This document shows, one piece after another, positions 27,974-37,118 of a DNA stretch of 64,000 nucleotides. Position 1 is the first letter of the stretch. The number at the start of each line of letters is the position of its first letter. The stretch comes from Stutzerimonas sp. S1 (GTDB lineage Bacteria > Pseudomonadota > Gammaproteobacteria > Pseudomonadales > Pseudomonadaceae). Made by a program: the position numbers and the translations under genes. The stretch is taken from positions 300,652 through 364,651 of the forward strand of contig NZ_JAOEIY010000007.1 of assembly GCF_025966695.1 (NCBI RefSeq), written 5' to 3'. The notes under the pieces are model-generated. The model ran no database searches. It was not told where the DNA came from and was given only the letters and a program-made list of their open reading frames with translations.

Positions 27974-29187
27974 AAGTCCTTTATTTTCACCAGCACTTTT
28001 CGACCCCGAAAGGATCAACGGGTATACGCTCCTATGAAATGGCTCGTCGCCTTGTCGCGCGGGGCCACCAGGTGACCATGGTCTGTGGCAGTTACGGTGG
28101 TGGAGAAACTGGAATAGCCGTGCCGTTCGTTAACGGGATGCGTCGTGGCGAAGTGGACGGTATCGATATCATTGAGTACGACTTGGCCTATTCCAACAGC
28201 GATGGCTTTTTTAAACGCTCTATGACTTTTGTAAAGTTCGCTCTGCGCAGTATCGGCGTAGCACTGACCGCACGCTATGACTTGGCTTTCGCTACCACCA
28301 CTCCCCTGACGGCTGGTATTCCAGGCATTTTTGCTCGCTGGTTTCGTGGGAAACCTTTTGTTTTTGAAGTTCGCGATTTATGGCCGGAGCTTCCCAGAGC
28401 TATGGGGGTGATTCGTAACCCATTGGTGCTGGGAGCCATGTCGGTTCTGGAATGGGTCAGTTATCGCTCGGCTCACCGTCTGGTGGGATTGTCGCCAGGT
28501 ATTGTCGATGGGATTGCTAGGCTCGGCGTACCGCGTGAGCGTATTGCATTGATACCCAATGGCTGTGATTTGGATATCTTCGCTGGAGAGGTTGAACCTT
28601 GGCGGCCGTGGCAGGTGAAATCCGATGATCTGCTCGCGGTGTTCGCTGGAACTCATGGCGTTGCCAACGGACTGGATGCGCTCTTAGATGTTGCGGCTGA
28701 ACTGAAACAGCGTGATCGGTCAGATATAAAGTTAATGCTTATTGGCCAGGGTAAGCTAAAACCTGCTCTACAGGATCGGGCTATCCGAGAGAACTTGGAT
28801 AATATCGTTTTTCATGATCCCGTTAACAAGGCTCGCCTTTCTGGCTTGATGGCTGGAGCTGACGTAGGCTTGCAAACCCTGGCAAATATTTCAGCCTTTT
28901 ATTATGGGACGTCACCTAACAAGTTTTTTGACTATATCGCAGCTGGTTTGCCGGTACTTAACAATTATCCAGGTTGGTTGGCTGGGATGATACGGGACAA
29001 CCAGTGTGGTTTCGCCGTCGAGGCGGAAAACCCGCAAGCCTTTGCTGATGCCCTAGAACAGGCTGCTAACGACCGGGCTGTACTCAAGGTCATGGGTCTG
29101 CGTGCTCGTGAGTTGGCGGAGCGTGAGTTCAATCGCGAGCAGTTAGGTGATCGATTTGTCGATTGGCTGGAAGGAGTGAAGCAGTGA
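27970..29187 (+). CDS. GT4-family glycosyltransferase (WbuB-like)
   Basis: A 405-residue GT-B-fold glycosyltransferase. The N-terminus MKVLYFHQHFSTPKGSTGIR and the C-terminal donor site (FYYGTSPNKFFDYIAAGLPV) match WbuB-type enzymes that transfer an amino sugar from UDP-sugar to the lipid-linked acceptor. It is the only clear glycosyltransferase besides the initiating one, so the repeat unit may be very short, or other transferases lie elsewhere. It overlaps both neighbours by 4 bp, indicating tight translational coupling. Confidence 0.9.
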   Translation: MKVLYFHQHFSTPKGSTGIRSYEMARRLVARGHQVTMVCGSYGGGETGIAVPFVNGMRRGEVDGIDIIEYDLAYSNSDGFFKRSMTFVKFALRSIGVALTARYDLAFATTTPLTAGIPGIFARWFRGKPFVFEVRDLWPELPRAMGVIRNPLVLGAMSVLEWVSYRSAHRLVGLSPGIVDGIARLGVPRERIALIPNGCDLDIFAGEVEPWRPWQVKSDDLLAVFAGTHGVANGLDALLDVAAELKQRDRSDIKLMLIGQGKLKPALQDRAIRENLDNIVFHDPVNKARLSGLMAGADVGLQTLANISAFYYGTSPNKFFDYIAAGLPVLNNYPGWLAGMIRDNQCGFAVEAENPQAFADALEQAANDRAVLKVMGLRARELAEREFNREQLGDRFVDWLEGVKQ

Positions 29188-29780
29188 TCAAGCGTCTTTT
29201 TGATATCGTTGCTTCTGCTCTTGGTTTGTTGCTGCTATCCATAGTTATTGCCGTTGTAGCTTGGAAAATTCGCCGCAAGCTCGGCTCGCCGGTGCTGTTT
29301 CGCCAAGTGCGGCCGGGCCTTAATGGTAAGCCGTTCGAGATGATCAAGTTCCGCACCATGCGCGATGCCGTGGATGCCCAAGGCAATTCGCTGCCCGACT
29401 CCGAGCGTATGACTCCGTTTGGTAGCTTTCTGCGTGCTAGTAGCCTGGATGAATTGCCGGAGCTGTGGAACGTGCTTAAGGGCGATATGAGCTTGGTCGG
29501 TCCGCGCCCACTGTTGATGGAATATCTACCGCTTTACAGTCCTGAGCAGTATCGACGGCATGAGGTGCGTCCAGGCGTTACCGGTTGGGCGCAAATCAAC
29601 GGGCGTAATGCGCTGAGCTGGGAAGAAAAGTTCAAGCTGGATGTCTGGTACGTGGACAACCGCTCGCTATGGCTGGATCTGAAGATCCTCTTCCTAACCA
29701 TCAAGAAGGTAGTCGTGCGTGATGGCATCAGTGCGGAAGGGGAGGTGACTATGCCGAAATTCACCGGCCGTAAGTTGTGA
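29184..29780 (+). CDS. pglC: PglC-like initiating sugar-1-phosphate transferase
   Basis: A 198-residue monotopic phosphoglycosyl transferase: one N-terminal re-entrant hydrophobic helix (IVASALGLLLLSIVIAVVAW), then the catalytic core SSLDELPELWNVLKGDMSLVGPRP with its Asp-Glu dyad, and PGVTGWAQINGRNALSWEEK. It loads the first sugar phosphate onto undecaprenyl phosphate. The small size and the neighbours resemble Campylobacter PglC, which uses UDP-diNAcBac; the donor here is inferred. The start is GTG at 29184, with AAGGAG 7 bp upstream, overlapping the previous stop. Confidence 0.88.
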   Translation: MIKRLFDIVASALGLLLLSIVIAVVAWKIRRKLGSPVLFRQVRPGLNGKPFEMIKFRTMRDAVDAQGNSLPDSERMTPFGSFLRASSLDELPELWNVLKGDMSLVGPRPLLMEYLPLYSPEQYRRHEVRPGVTGWAQINGRNALSWEEKFKLDVWYVDNRSLWLDLKILFLTIKKVVVRDGISAEGEVTMPKFTGRKL

Positions 29781-30397
29781 GCAGGTTGGCCATCCTTGGG
29801 GCGAGCGGCCACGGCAAGGTGGTTGCGGATACCGCCGAATGCTGTGGTTGGCAGACCGTCCAGTTCTTCGACGATGCGTGGCCAGATCTTCATGAAAATA
29901 GTATGTGGCCAGTCGTGGGCGATACGGCAGCTTTGATGAGCCGGTTAGCTGATTTCGATGGGGTGCTGGTTGCTATCGGTGATAACCGTATCCGTCATGC
30001 CAAGCTGCTTGAGCTCCAGGCGGCGGGGGCTCGCTTGGTGACACTGGTTCATCCTGCCGCCACCGTCAGTCGCTACGCCGCTATTGGCGAGGGGGCGGTT
30101 GTTTTTGCCGGTGCGGTGGTCAATGCCGGCGCGCGTATAAACCCGGGCGCTATTCTCAATACCTGCTGTAGCATCGATCACGATTGCCTGCTCGGCGATG
30201 CCGTGCATATCAGCCCAGGTGCGCGGCTAGCGGGCGGTGTGCAGGTGGGGGACTTGAGCTGGATTGGTATCGGTGCCAGCGTGCGTCAACTGATTTGTAT
30301 TGGCCAGCGGGTGATGGTGGGCGCCGGTTCGGCGGTCATCGGTGATATTCCGGATGATGTGACTGTGGCTGGCGTGCCGGCCAAAAGGATGAGGTAA
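29777..30397 (+). CDS. pglD: PglD/NeuD-like sugar O/N-acetyltransferase
   Basis: A 206-residue protein: an N-terminal Rossmann-like nucleotide-sugar domain (LAILGASGHGKVVADTAECC) and a C-terminal left-handed beta-helix (TVSRYAAIGEGAVVFAGAVV and following repeats) with the catalytic His in CCSIDHDCLLGD. It fits PglD, which acetylates the 4-amino group of UDP-4-amino-sugar. A GTG start overlaps the pglC-like stop (GTGA). Flanking pglC-, pglE- and wbpM-like genes support the pathway assignment. Confidence 0.87.
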   Translation: MSRLAILGASGHGKVVADTAECCGWQTVQFFDDAWPDLHENSMWPVVGDTAALMSRLADFDGVLVAIGDNRIRHAKLLELQAAGARLVTLVHPAATVSRYAAIGEGAVVFAGAVVNAGARINPGAILNTCCSIDHDCLLGDAVHISPGARLAGGVQVGDLSWIGIGASVRQLICIGQRVMVGAGSAVIGDIPDDVTVAGVPAKRMR

Positions 30398-30408
30398 CCA
30401 GAAGTATT

Positions 30409-31587
30409 ATGCTCAACACCCCGTTTTCCCCCTGGCCAAGTTTCAGTGAAGAAGAGGCCGATGCCGTTCGCGATGTAGTTCTATCCAACAAGGTCAATTA
30501 CTGGACGGGGCAGGAGTGTCGTGAGTTCGAGAAGGAGTTTGCGGCATGGGCTGGCACCGAGCATGCTATCGCGCTGGCCAATGGCACGGTAGCGCTGGAT
30601 GTGGCGCTGCAGGCGTTGGGCATTGGCGCAGGTGATGAGGTGGTTGTCACACCGCGCACATTCCTGGCTTCGGTATCCAGCATCGTCAATCGCGGCGCGG
30701 TTCCGGTGTTTGCTGAGGTGGATCGTGAATCGCAGAACATCACTGCCGACACCGTTCGTGCAGTGCTGACGCCGCGTACCCGCGCTTTGATTTGTGTGCA
30801 TCTCGCTGGCTGGCCGTGTGACATGGACCCGATAATGGAGTTGGCTAGCGAGCATGACCTCAAGGTCATCGAGGACTGCGCCCAGGCCCATGGCGCGCGC
30901 TACAAAGGGCGCTCGGTCGGCTCGATTGGTCACGTAGGAGCCTGGTCGTTCTGTCAGGACAAGATCATGACTACCGGCGGTGAGGGTGGGATGGTCACCA
31001 CGAGTGACCGGGAGTTGTGGTCGAAGATGTGGTCGTTCAAGGATCACGGTAAGAGCTGGGAGGCTGTCTATGAGCGCGAGCATGCGCCGGGCTTCCGTTG
31101 GCTGCATGAGAGCTTCGGCACCAACTGGCGGATGTTGGAAGTGCAGGCCGTAATTGGTCGGATTCAGCTTCGCCGTATGTCTGACTGGCATGCAACTCGT
31201 CTGGCCAATTGCGAGCGTATCTGGGCCGTTGCCGAGACCCTGAAGGGACTGCGCGTTCCCGAGGTCCCTCAAGAAGTCGCACATGCGGGCTACAAATGCT
31301 ATGTCTTTGTTGAGTCGGCAGAGCTTGCAGAAGGGTGGAGTCGGGATCGCGTCCTTGGCGAGATATCTGCGCGAGGGGTGCCGTGCTTCTCCGGCTCCTG
31401 CTCAGAGGTCTATCTGGAAAAAGCGTTTGACGGTACCGGTTGGCGCCCCGCAGAGCGTTTGCCGGTTGCGCGGGAGCTGGGGGAGACGAGCCTGATGTTC
31501 CTCGTGCATCCGACGCTGACAGTTGCCGAAATCGAACAGACCTGTGCAGTGCTTGCCGAAGTGATGACGGCCGCAGTCGAACGATAA
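30409..31587 (+). CDS. pglE: PglE-like DegT/DnrJ/EryC1/StrS aminotransferase
   Basis: A 392-residue PLP-dependent nucleotide-sugar aminotransferase. EHAIALANGTVALDVALQAL, VIEDCAQAHGARYKGRSVG and the PLP-Lys motif SFCQDKIMTTGGEGGMV are characteristic. It would aminate the 4-keto sugar made by the downstream dehydratase, giving a UDP-4-amino-4,6-dideoxy sugar that the PglD-like enzyme acetylates. The exact product stereochemistry is inferred by gene context only. Confidence 0.9.
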   Translation: MLNTPFSPWPSFSEEEADAVRDVVLSNKVNYWTGQECREFEKEFAAWAGTEHAIALANGTVALDVALQALGIGAGDEVVVTPRTFLASVSSIVNRGAVPVFAEVDRESQNITADTVRAVLTPRTRALICVHLAGWPCDMDPIMELASEHDLKVIEDCAQAHGARYKGRSVGSIGHVGAWSFCQDKIMTTGGEGGMVTTSDRELWSKMWSFKDHGKSWEAVYEREHAPGFRWLHESFGTNWRMLEVQAVIGRIQLRRMSDWHATRLANCERIWAVAETLKGLRVPEVPQEVAHAGYKCYVFVESAELAEGWSRDRVLGEISARGVPCFSGSCSEVYLEKAFDGTGWRPAERLPVARELGETSLMFLVHPTLTVAEIEQTCAVLAEVMTAAVER

Positions 31588-31598
31588 GGATACGAAGT

Positions 31599-33611
31599 GT
31601 GTTGAGGTTGGTAGAAAAATTGCGGTCTCGATTAGTCTCGCTACCGCGGCGCTATAAGCGCCTAATCCAGCTAGCGGCGGATATCGTGCTGGTCTGGCTG
31701 GCGCTCTGGCTGGCCTTTGTGGTGCGGCTGGGTGACTCTAAAAATATCGAGCCGTTGGATGGCCATGCCTGGCTGTTTGGTATCGCTCCCGTCATCGCTA
31801 TTCCATTCTTTATCCGCTTCGGCATGTACCGCGCGGTGATGCGCTATTTCGGCAACGATGCGCTGATGGCCATTGCCAAGGCTGTCACATTGTCTGCTTT
31901 GTTACTTTCCCTCGCTGTGTATTGGAACTCCGGCGCGCCAAAGCTGATCCCGCGCTCGATGGTATTCAACTACTGGTGGCTGAGCTTGGTTCTGATCGGT
32001 GGTTTGCGGTTGGTGATGCGTCAGTACTTCATGGGCGACTGGTTTTCGCCGGATTCGCTCACGAAATTCAAGGGACGCGACGCGAGTTTGCCGAAAGTGG
32101 CGGTTTACGGTGCTGGTGCAGCGGGTAATCAGTTGGTGGCGGCGTTGCGTTTGGGGCGCGGTATGCGCCCGGTAGCGTTCATCGATGATGATCCTAATCT
32201 GTACAATCGAACCATTGCCGGACTGCGGGTTTATTCGCCCAAGCATATCCAGCAGATGATCGATGAGACGGGCAGCGACGAAATCCTGTTGGCGATTCCT
32301 TCGGCATCGCGCGCGCGGCGGCGTGAAGTGCTGGAGAATTTGGAGCATTACCCGCTGCACGTGCGTAGCGTGCCGGGTTTCATGGATCTGGCGAGCGGAC
32401 GGGTCAAGGTCGAGGACATTCAGGAAGTCGATATCGCAGACTTGCTCGGGCGGGACGCCGTGCCACCTGAGCAAGCGCTGTTCGAGCAGTGCATTCGCGG
32501 CAAGGTAGTCATGGTGACGGGCGCGGGTGGTTCGATCGGCTCTGAGCTGTGCCGGCAGATTCTCTCGAACAAGCCACAGGCGCTGCTGTTGTTCGAGCAT
32601 AGCGAATTCAATCTCTACAGCATCCACATCGAGTTGGAGCGCACTATCGAGCGCGCCTCGCTGCCGATCCGACTGGTGCCAATCCTGGGTTCCATTCGCA
32701 ACCCCGAACGCTTGCTGGACGTGATGCGCACCTGGCAGGTTGAAACGATCTATCACGCTGCTGCCTACAAGCATGTGCCGATGGTGGAGCACAATGTCGC
32801 CGAGGGCGTGCTGAACAATGTGCTGGGCACCCTGAATACCGCGCAGGCGGCGGTGCAGGCTGGCGTCGCCAATTTCGTGCTGATCTCCACTGACAAGGCC
32901 GTGCGACCGACGAATGTCATGGGCAGCACCAAGCGTCTCGCGGAGATGATTCTGCAGGCGTTGAGCCGTGAGACGGCGCCCTCTCTGTTCAATGCCGATG
33001 GGGCGGTGCACCACGTCAACAAGACGCGCTTTACGATGGTGCGATTCGGCAATGTGCTCGGCTCGTCAGGTTCGGTGATACCGCGCTTCTACGCGCAGAT
33101 CCGCGCGGGCGGGCCGGTGACGGTGACGCATCCGAAGATCACCCGTTACTTCATGACCATTCCCGAAGCAGCGCAGCTGGTGATTCAGGCCGGCTCGATG
33201 GGGCAGGGCGGCGATGTGTTCGTGCTCGACATGGGACAACCGGTGCGGATTGCCGAGTTGGCCGAAAAGTTGATTCACCTGTCCGGCCTGAGCGTGCGCT
33301 CGGAAAAATGCCCGCATGGGGATATCGCCATCGAGTACACCGGCCTGCGCCCGGGTGAGAAATTGTACGAAGAGCTGCTGATTGGCGATAACGTCAGTCC
33401 GACCGATCACCCGATGATAATGCGTGCCAATGAGGAATTCCTTACCTGGAACGTGCTCAAGGGCATCTTGGCGAAGCTGCTCAAGGCGGTCGATGAGGAT
33501 GATTACCCGCAGGTTCGTCTGTTGCTGCGTGAGGTGGTCAGCGGCTACGTACCAGAAGGTGAAATCGTCGACTGGATCTATCAGCAGCGTCGCGCCGAAC
33601 CCAGCGAGTGA
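31599..33611 (+). CDS. wbpM: WbpM/PglF-like UDP-GlcNAc 4,6-dehydratase
   Basis: A 670-residue membrane-anchored dehydratase. Four N-terminal membrane helices (for example LAADIVLVWLALWLAFVVRL) are followed by a first nucleotide-binding domain (KVAVYGAGAAGNQLV) and a catalytic SDR domain (VMVTGAGGSIGSELC; STDKAVRPTNVMGSTKR), where Met replaces the usual active-site Tyr as in the WbpM/PglF group. It makes UDP-4-keto-6-deoxy-GlcNAc. A GTG start with AAGGA 8 bp upstream is chosen. It is the last gene of the polysaccharide cluster; in P. aeruginosa wbpM also ends the O-antigen locus. Confidence 0.94.
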   Translation: MLRLVEKLRSRLVSLPRRYKRLIQLAADIVLVWLALWLAFVVRLGDSKNIEPLDGHAWLFGIAPVIAIPFFIRFGMYRAVMRYFGNDALMAIAKAVTLSALLLSLAVYWNSGAPKLIPRSMVFNYWWLSLVLIGGLRLVMRQYFMGDWFSPDSLTKFKGRDASLPKVAVYGAGAAGNQLVAALRLGRGMRPVAFIDDDPNLYNRTIAGLRVYSPKHIQQMIDETGSDEILLAIPSASRARRREVLENLEHYPLHVRSVPGFMDLASGRVKVEDIQEVDIADLLGRDAVPPEQALFEQCIRGKVVMVTGAGGSIGSELCRQILSNKPQALLLFEHSEFNLYSIHIELERTIERASLPIRLVPILGSIRNPERLLDVMRTWQVETIYHAAAYKHVPMVEHNVAEGVLNNVLGTLNTAQAAVQAGVANFVLISTDKAVRPTNVMGSTKRLAEMILQALSRETAPSLFNADGAVHHVNKTRFTMVRFGNVLGSSGSVIPRFYAQIRAGGPVTVTHPKITRYFMTIPEAAQLVIQAGSMGQGGDVFVLDMGQPVRIAELAEKLIHLSGLSVRSEKCPHGDIAIEYTGLRPGEKLYEELLIGDNVSPTDHPMIMRANEEFLTWNVLKGILAKLLKAVDEDDYPQVRLLLREVVSGYVPEGEIVDWIYQQRRAEPSE

Positions 33612-33808
33612 GAGCGGAGGGCTGCCGCTCGCTCGGTTGATGACGCTTCACTTGGTGCGGCCTTATCCGTATACGTTCGCCGGCCGGCCGGTGAGTCGAG
33701 TCGGCCCATGATTTATCGCTGGTGGCGGCCGTAGCACCTCAGCTATCGAGTCGCTGGCGCTTATTAGGTGCGGGTCACCTTCACTCAATCCACAATCCGC
33801 TCGCGCCT

Positions 33809-34216
33809 TCAGTGCCGAGCGCTTAGTTCGGACATGCTCAGCAGCTGTTTTTCCTGATTCCAGTCGAAGGGCTCGTCGTTCTGTTCGGCCTCATAGCGGC
33901 GCTCTTCGAGAGCCTGAAAGATGGCGATTTCCTCGTCGGGCATGTAGTGCAGGCAATCGCCGCCGAAGAACCACAGCAGGTCGCGCGGCACCAGATGAGC
34001 GATCTGCGGATAGCGGTGGAAGACTTGGCAGATCAGGTCCTGACCCATATGGCGCTCTTCCGGCACGTTCTGCAGGTTCATGATCAGCTCGTCGAAGCGC
34101 TCGAGGAACAACGCGTGGCTCTCTTCCGAAACCTGTTCCGCCTCGCCCATGGCGAGCAGGATGCCGCGCAGATGGGCCAGCAGAGCCAGGTTGTGGTCGT
34201 GATAGGGATTGGCCAT
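33809..34216 (-). CDS. PA2817-family conserved protein
   Basis: A 135-residue soluble acidic protein (MANPYHDHNLALLAHLRGIL) that I recognise as the PA2817 family, which has no known function. It is found near the long acyl-CoA dehydrogenase gene in Pseudomonas, as here. No membrane segment, signal peptide or known catalytic motif is visible. A TATAAT element lies about 33 bp upstream of the start on the same strand. Confidence 0.8.
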   Translation of the reverse strand: MANPYHDHNLALLAHLRGILLAMGEAEQVSEESHALFLERFDELIMNLQNVPEERHMGQDLICQVFHRYPQIAHLVPRDLLWFFGGDCLHYMPDEEIAIFQALEERRYEAEQNDEPFDWNQEKQLLSMSELSARH

Positions 34217-34248
34217 GTATGCACCTGTGTCGAATTTCTGGGGTCGCG

Positions 34249-34254
34249 ATTATA
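34249..34254 (-). promoter_or_regulatory. -10 element of the PA2817-family gene
   Basis: A perfect TATAAT on the reverse strand, 33 bp before the ATG. No clear -35 is seen at 16-18 bp. The 34217-34417 spacer toward fadE shows no other feature. Confidence 0.45.
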
Positions 34255-34417
34255 GGCGTGTGCGCCAGCGTACGGGCTTGTTTGATTGACTCGTGATGGC
34301 GCCGAGGGTTCGACGCCTTCTTTCGGTTTGGGCGGGGGATGCCACTTTGAAGTGCATAGCGAGCAGCAGTCCCGCGCGAGCGTCCATGCTGCGGTGGCTG
34401 CGCGGTGCCGTCACTCC

Positions 34418-36874
34418 TTAGCGTGTTCTGCCTGCCTGCAACTCCAGCTCTTCCTTGCTGAAATCATCCACATCGATGACACGCCGCCTGGCGACTTCCG
34501 CCTCCTGCAAGCGCTCGGCCTCGTCGTCGGAGAGCACCTCCGCAGCCTGCGCGGTGCCGATGACATCGGCACCAGGGGCGGGTTTGAATGTGCCTGTCTT
34601 GAGTGCCTGCTGCAGCTTTTTCGCCGCCGGTTGGCTGGCTTTCAGACTGTCGAATGCATGGTGCAGGGCGCCCAAGGGTTCCTCTGGGCTCTGTGGGCGG
34701 TAAAGTCCATCAAGCAACTGCTCCAGCGCTGGGTCGCCCTCCGGTCGTCCGAGGATCGCTGCTACCTCGGCATCCAGCCTGTCCGACGGACCGTGATGTC
34801 TGGCTCCGAACGGGAATACCAGCACCTGCAACAGCCCTCCCAGGATGCGATTGGGGAAATTGCCGAGGATGTCGCGCAGCGCTATTTCACACTGGTGCAG
34901 GCAGTCTTCCAGCGCCCAGCGCAGCAGTGCGTCCTGTTCGGCCGGCTGGCCCAGATCGTGGTAGCGCTTGAGCGCCGCCGAGGCTAAATAAAGGTGGCTG
35001 AGTACATCGCCCAGGCGTGCGGACAGCCGCTCGCGCCGCTTCAGTTCGCCGCCCAGCAGCATCATCGAGAGATCGGCGAGCATGGCGAAGGCTGCAGCGA
35101 TACGGTTGAGCGCCAAGAAGTAGGGCCGTGTCAGCTCGTTGCCCGGCGCCTTGCCGAAGCGGCCGAGCGTCAGGCCGAGTACCAGCGTGCTGGCGGTGTT
35201 GCCGATGGCGAAGCCGATGTGCTGCATCAGCAACTGGTCGAACTTCGCTGCTGCCGCATCGCGGTCCGGCTCGTGGACCAGTGCCATCTCCTTCAGCACG
35301 AACGGGTGGCAGCGGATCGCACCCTGACCGAAGATCATCAGATTGCGCGAGAGGATATTGGCGCCCTCGACCGTGATGGAGATCGGCGCGGACTGCCACA
35401 GGCGTCCCAGATAGTTGTTCGGCCCCAGAATGATCCCCTTGCCTCCGTGGATATCCATCGCGTCGCGTACGCAGACGCGGCCGCGCTCGGTGAGGTGGTA
35501 CTTGAGGATCGCCGACAGCACCGAGGGCTTCTGGCCAAGGTCCACGGCGCTGGCGGTGAGGGTTCGGGCGGCGTCCATCAGCCAGGCATTGCCGCCGATG
35601 CGTGCCAGCGGCTCCTGGATGCCTTCGAAGGCCGCCAGCGGTACGCCGAACTGTTCGCGGATCTGCGCGTAACGCCCGCTGACATAGCTGCAGACCTTGG
35701 CGGCGCTGACGCCAGTGGCCGGCAGGGAAATCGAGCGGCCGACCGACAGGCAGTTCATCAGCATCATCCAGCCCTTGCCGATCATGTCGCGCCCGCCGAT
35801 GACGGCGTCGAGCGGCACGAAGACGTCCTTGCCCCAGTTCGGACCGTTCATGAAAGCGGCGCCGAGGGGGAGGTGGCGACGGCCGATCTCGACGCCGGCG
35901 GTGTCGGTGGGGATCAGCGCCAGGCTGATTCCCAGCTCGTCCTCATCGCCCAGCAGATGGTCGGGATCATAGGTCTTGAAGGCGACGCCGAGCAGGGTAG
36001 CGACTGGTCCGAGGGTGATGTAGCGCTTCTCCCAGTTCAGTCGCAGGCCGAGCACTTCCTCGCCCTGCCATTGGCCTCTGCAGATGATGCCGCTGTCGTT
36101 CATCGCGCCGGCATCCGAGCCGGCGTAGGGCCCGGTTAGGGCGAAACAGGGGATATCGGTGCCAGTGGCCAGGCGCGGCAGGTAGTGGCTGCGCTGTTCG
36201 TCGGTGCCGTAGTGCATCAGCAGCTCGGCCGGGCCGAGCGAGTTGGGCACCATCACGGTGCTGGCGAGGTCGCCGCTGCGGGTCGCGAGCTTCATCACGA
36301 TCTGCGAGTGGGCATAGGCGGAGAAGCCTTTGCCACCGTATTCCTTGGGAATGATCAGCGCGAAGAATCCCTGTTCCTTGATGTAGTCCCAGGCCTCGGG
36401 CGGCAGGTCTAGCCGCTGGGCGATATCCCATTCGCTGACCATCGCGCAGAGGGTTTCGGTGGGGCCATCGAGAAACGCCTGCTCTTCTTCGGTCAACCGG
36501 GCTGCAGGGTAGTCGAGCAGTACGTTCCAGTCCGGTCGGCCGCTGAACAGTTCGCCATCCCACCACACGGTGCCGGCTTCGATGGCATCGCGCTCTGTGT
36601 CCGAGATGGGCGGCAGCACTCGCTTGAACCAGTCGAACATCGGTCCGCTCACGTACTTGCGTCGCAGATCAGCCACCAACAGCGGCACGGCTGTGACGAT
36701 CAGCAGCAGCCAGAGAATCGCGACCAGCCAGCCGGACACCTCGTCCGCGGCGCTCATTGCCAGCAGGTAGACAGTCACCAGGGCCAGCGATGGGACGAGT
36801 GGCAGTCGCAGATGCGCGATGACGACGATGCCAAGCAACAGGACCAGTAACCAGACCAATGTCATTGAGGTCAT
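34418..36874 (-). CDS. fadE: Long-form acyl-CoA dehydrogenase (FadE type)
   Basis: An 818-residue FadE-like flavoenzyme for the first step of fatty-acid beta-oxidation. It begins with two to three hydrophobic segments (residues 1-70) that anchor it to the inner membrane. The dehydrogenase core (about 120-520) follows, with FAD/substrate motifs CFALTGPYAGSDAGAMNDSG and AMDIHGGKGIILGPNNYLGR and a catalytic Glu in VTVEGANI-like context (ITVEGANILSRNLMIFGQGA). A FadE-specific C-terminal domain of about 250 residues completes it. It is monocistronic, and divergent from the ABC-2 exporter genes. Confidence 0.92.
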   Translation of the reverse strand: MTSMTLVWLLVLLLGIVVIAHLRLPLVPSLALVTVYLLAMSAADEVSGWLVAILWLLLIVTAVPLLVADLRRKYVSGPMFDWFKRVLPPISDTERDAIEAGTVWWDGELFSGRPDWNVLLDYPAARLTEEEQAFLDGPTETLCAMVSEWDIAQRLDLPPEAWDYIKEQGFFALIIPKEYGGKGFSAYAHSQIVMKLATRSGDLASTVMVPNSLGPAELLMHYGTDEQRSHYLPRLATGTDIPCFALTGPYAGSDAGAMNDSGIICRGQWQGEEVLGLRLNWEKRYITLGPVATLLGVAFKTYDPDHLLGDEDELGISLALIPTDTAGVEIGRRHLPLGAAFMNGPNWGKDVFVPLDAVIGGRDMIGKGWMMLMNCLSVGRSISLPATGVSAAKVCSYVSGRYAQIREQFGVPLAAFEGIQEPLARIGGNAWLMDAARTLTASAVDLGQKPSVLSAILKYHLTERGRVCVRDAMDIHGGKGIILGPNNYLGRLWQSAPISITVEGANILSRNLMIFGQGAIRCHPFVLKEMALVHEPDRDAAAAKFDQLLMQHIGFAIGNTASTLVLGLTLGRFGKAPGNELTRPYFLALNRIAAAFAMLADLSMMLLGGELKRRERLSARLGDVLSHLYLASAALKRYHDLGQPAEQDALLRWALEDCLHQCEIALRDILGNFPNRILGGLLQVLVFPFGARHHGPSDRLDAEVAAILGRPEGDPALEQLLDGLYRPQSPEEPLGALHHAFDSLKASQPAAKKLQQALKTGTFKPAPGADVIGTAQAAEVLSDDEAERLQEAEVARRRVIDVDDFSKEELELQAGRTR

Positions 36875-37118
36875 TCCTTATCGACGAGTTGAGTTAACAG
36901 CATAGGCTTCTCGGGTACGTGTGTAGACAGGGTGCCGCGGCGCATCGAGCCTGGATCGGGCGAATGTCGCGTGCCTACAGGCTCTGTGCGCGGCGCGAGC
37001 AGGGGGCTGAGCATGACTCGCCGCGTCGACGGTCAGGAGCAGCGCGGAAATCTGCGGTTGCAATCGAGGCATGCCGACCTTATCTAGGATCATCCTTCTC
37101 GCGTTGTGTGCATTCCTT

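Noticed and set aside
34994..36139. A 381-codon rightward frame inside fadE
   Set aside because: It is antisense to a conserved acyl-CoA dehydrogenase and has no start signal or family motif.
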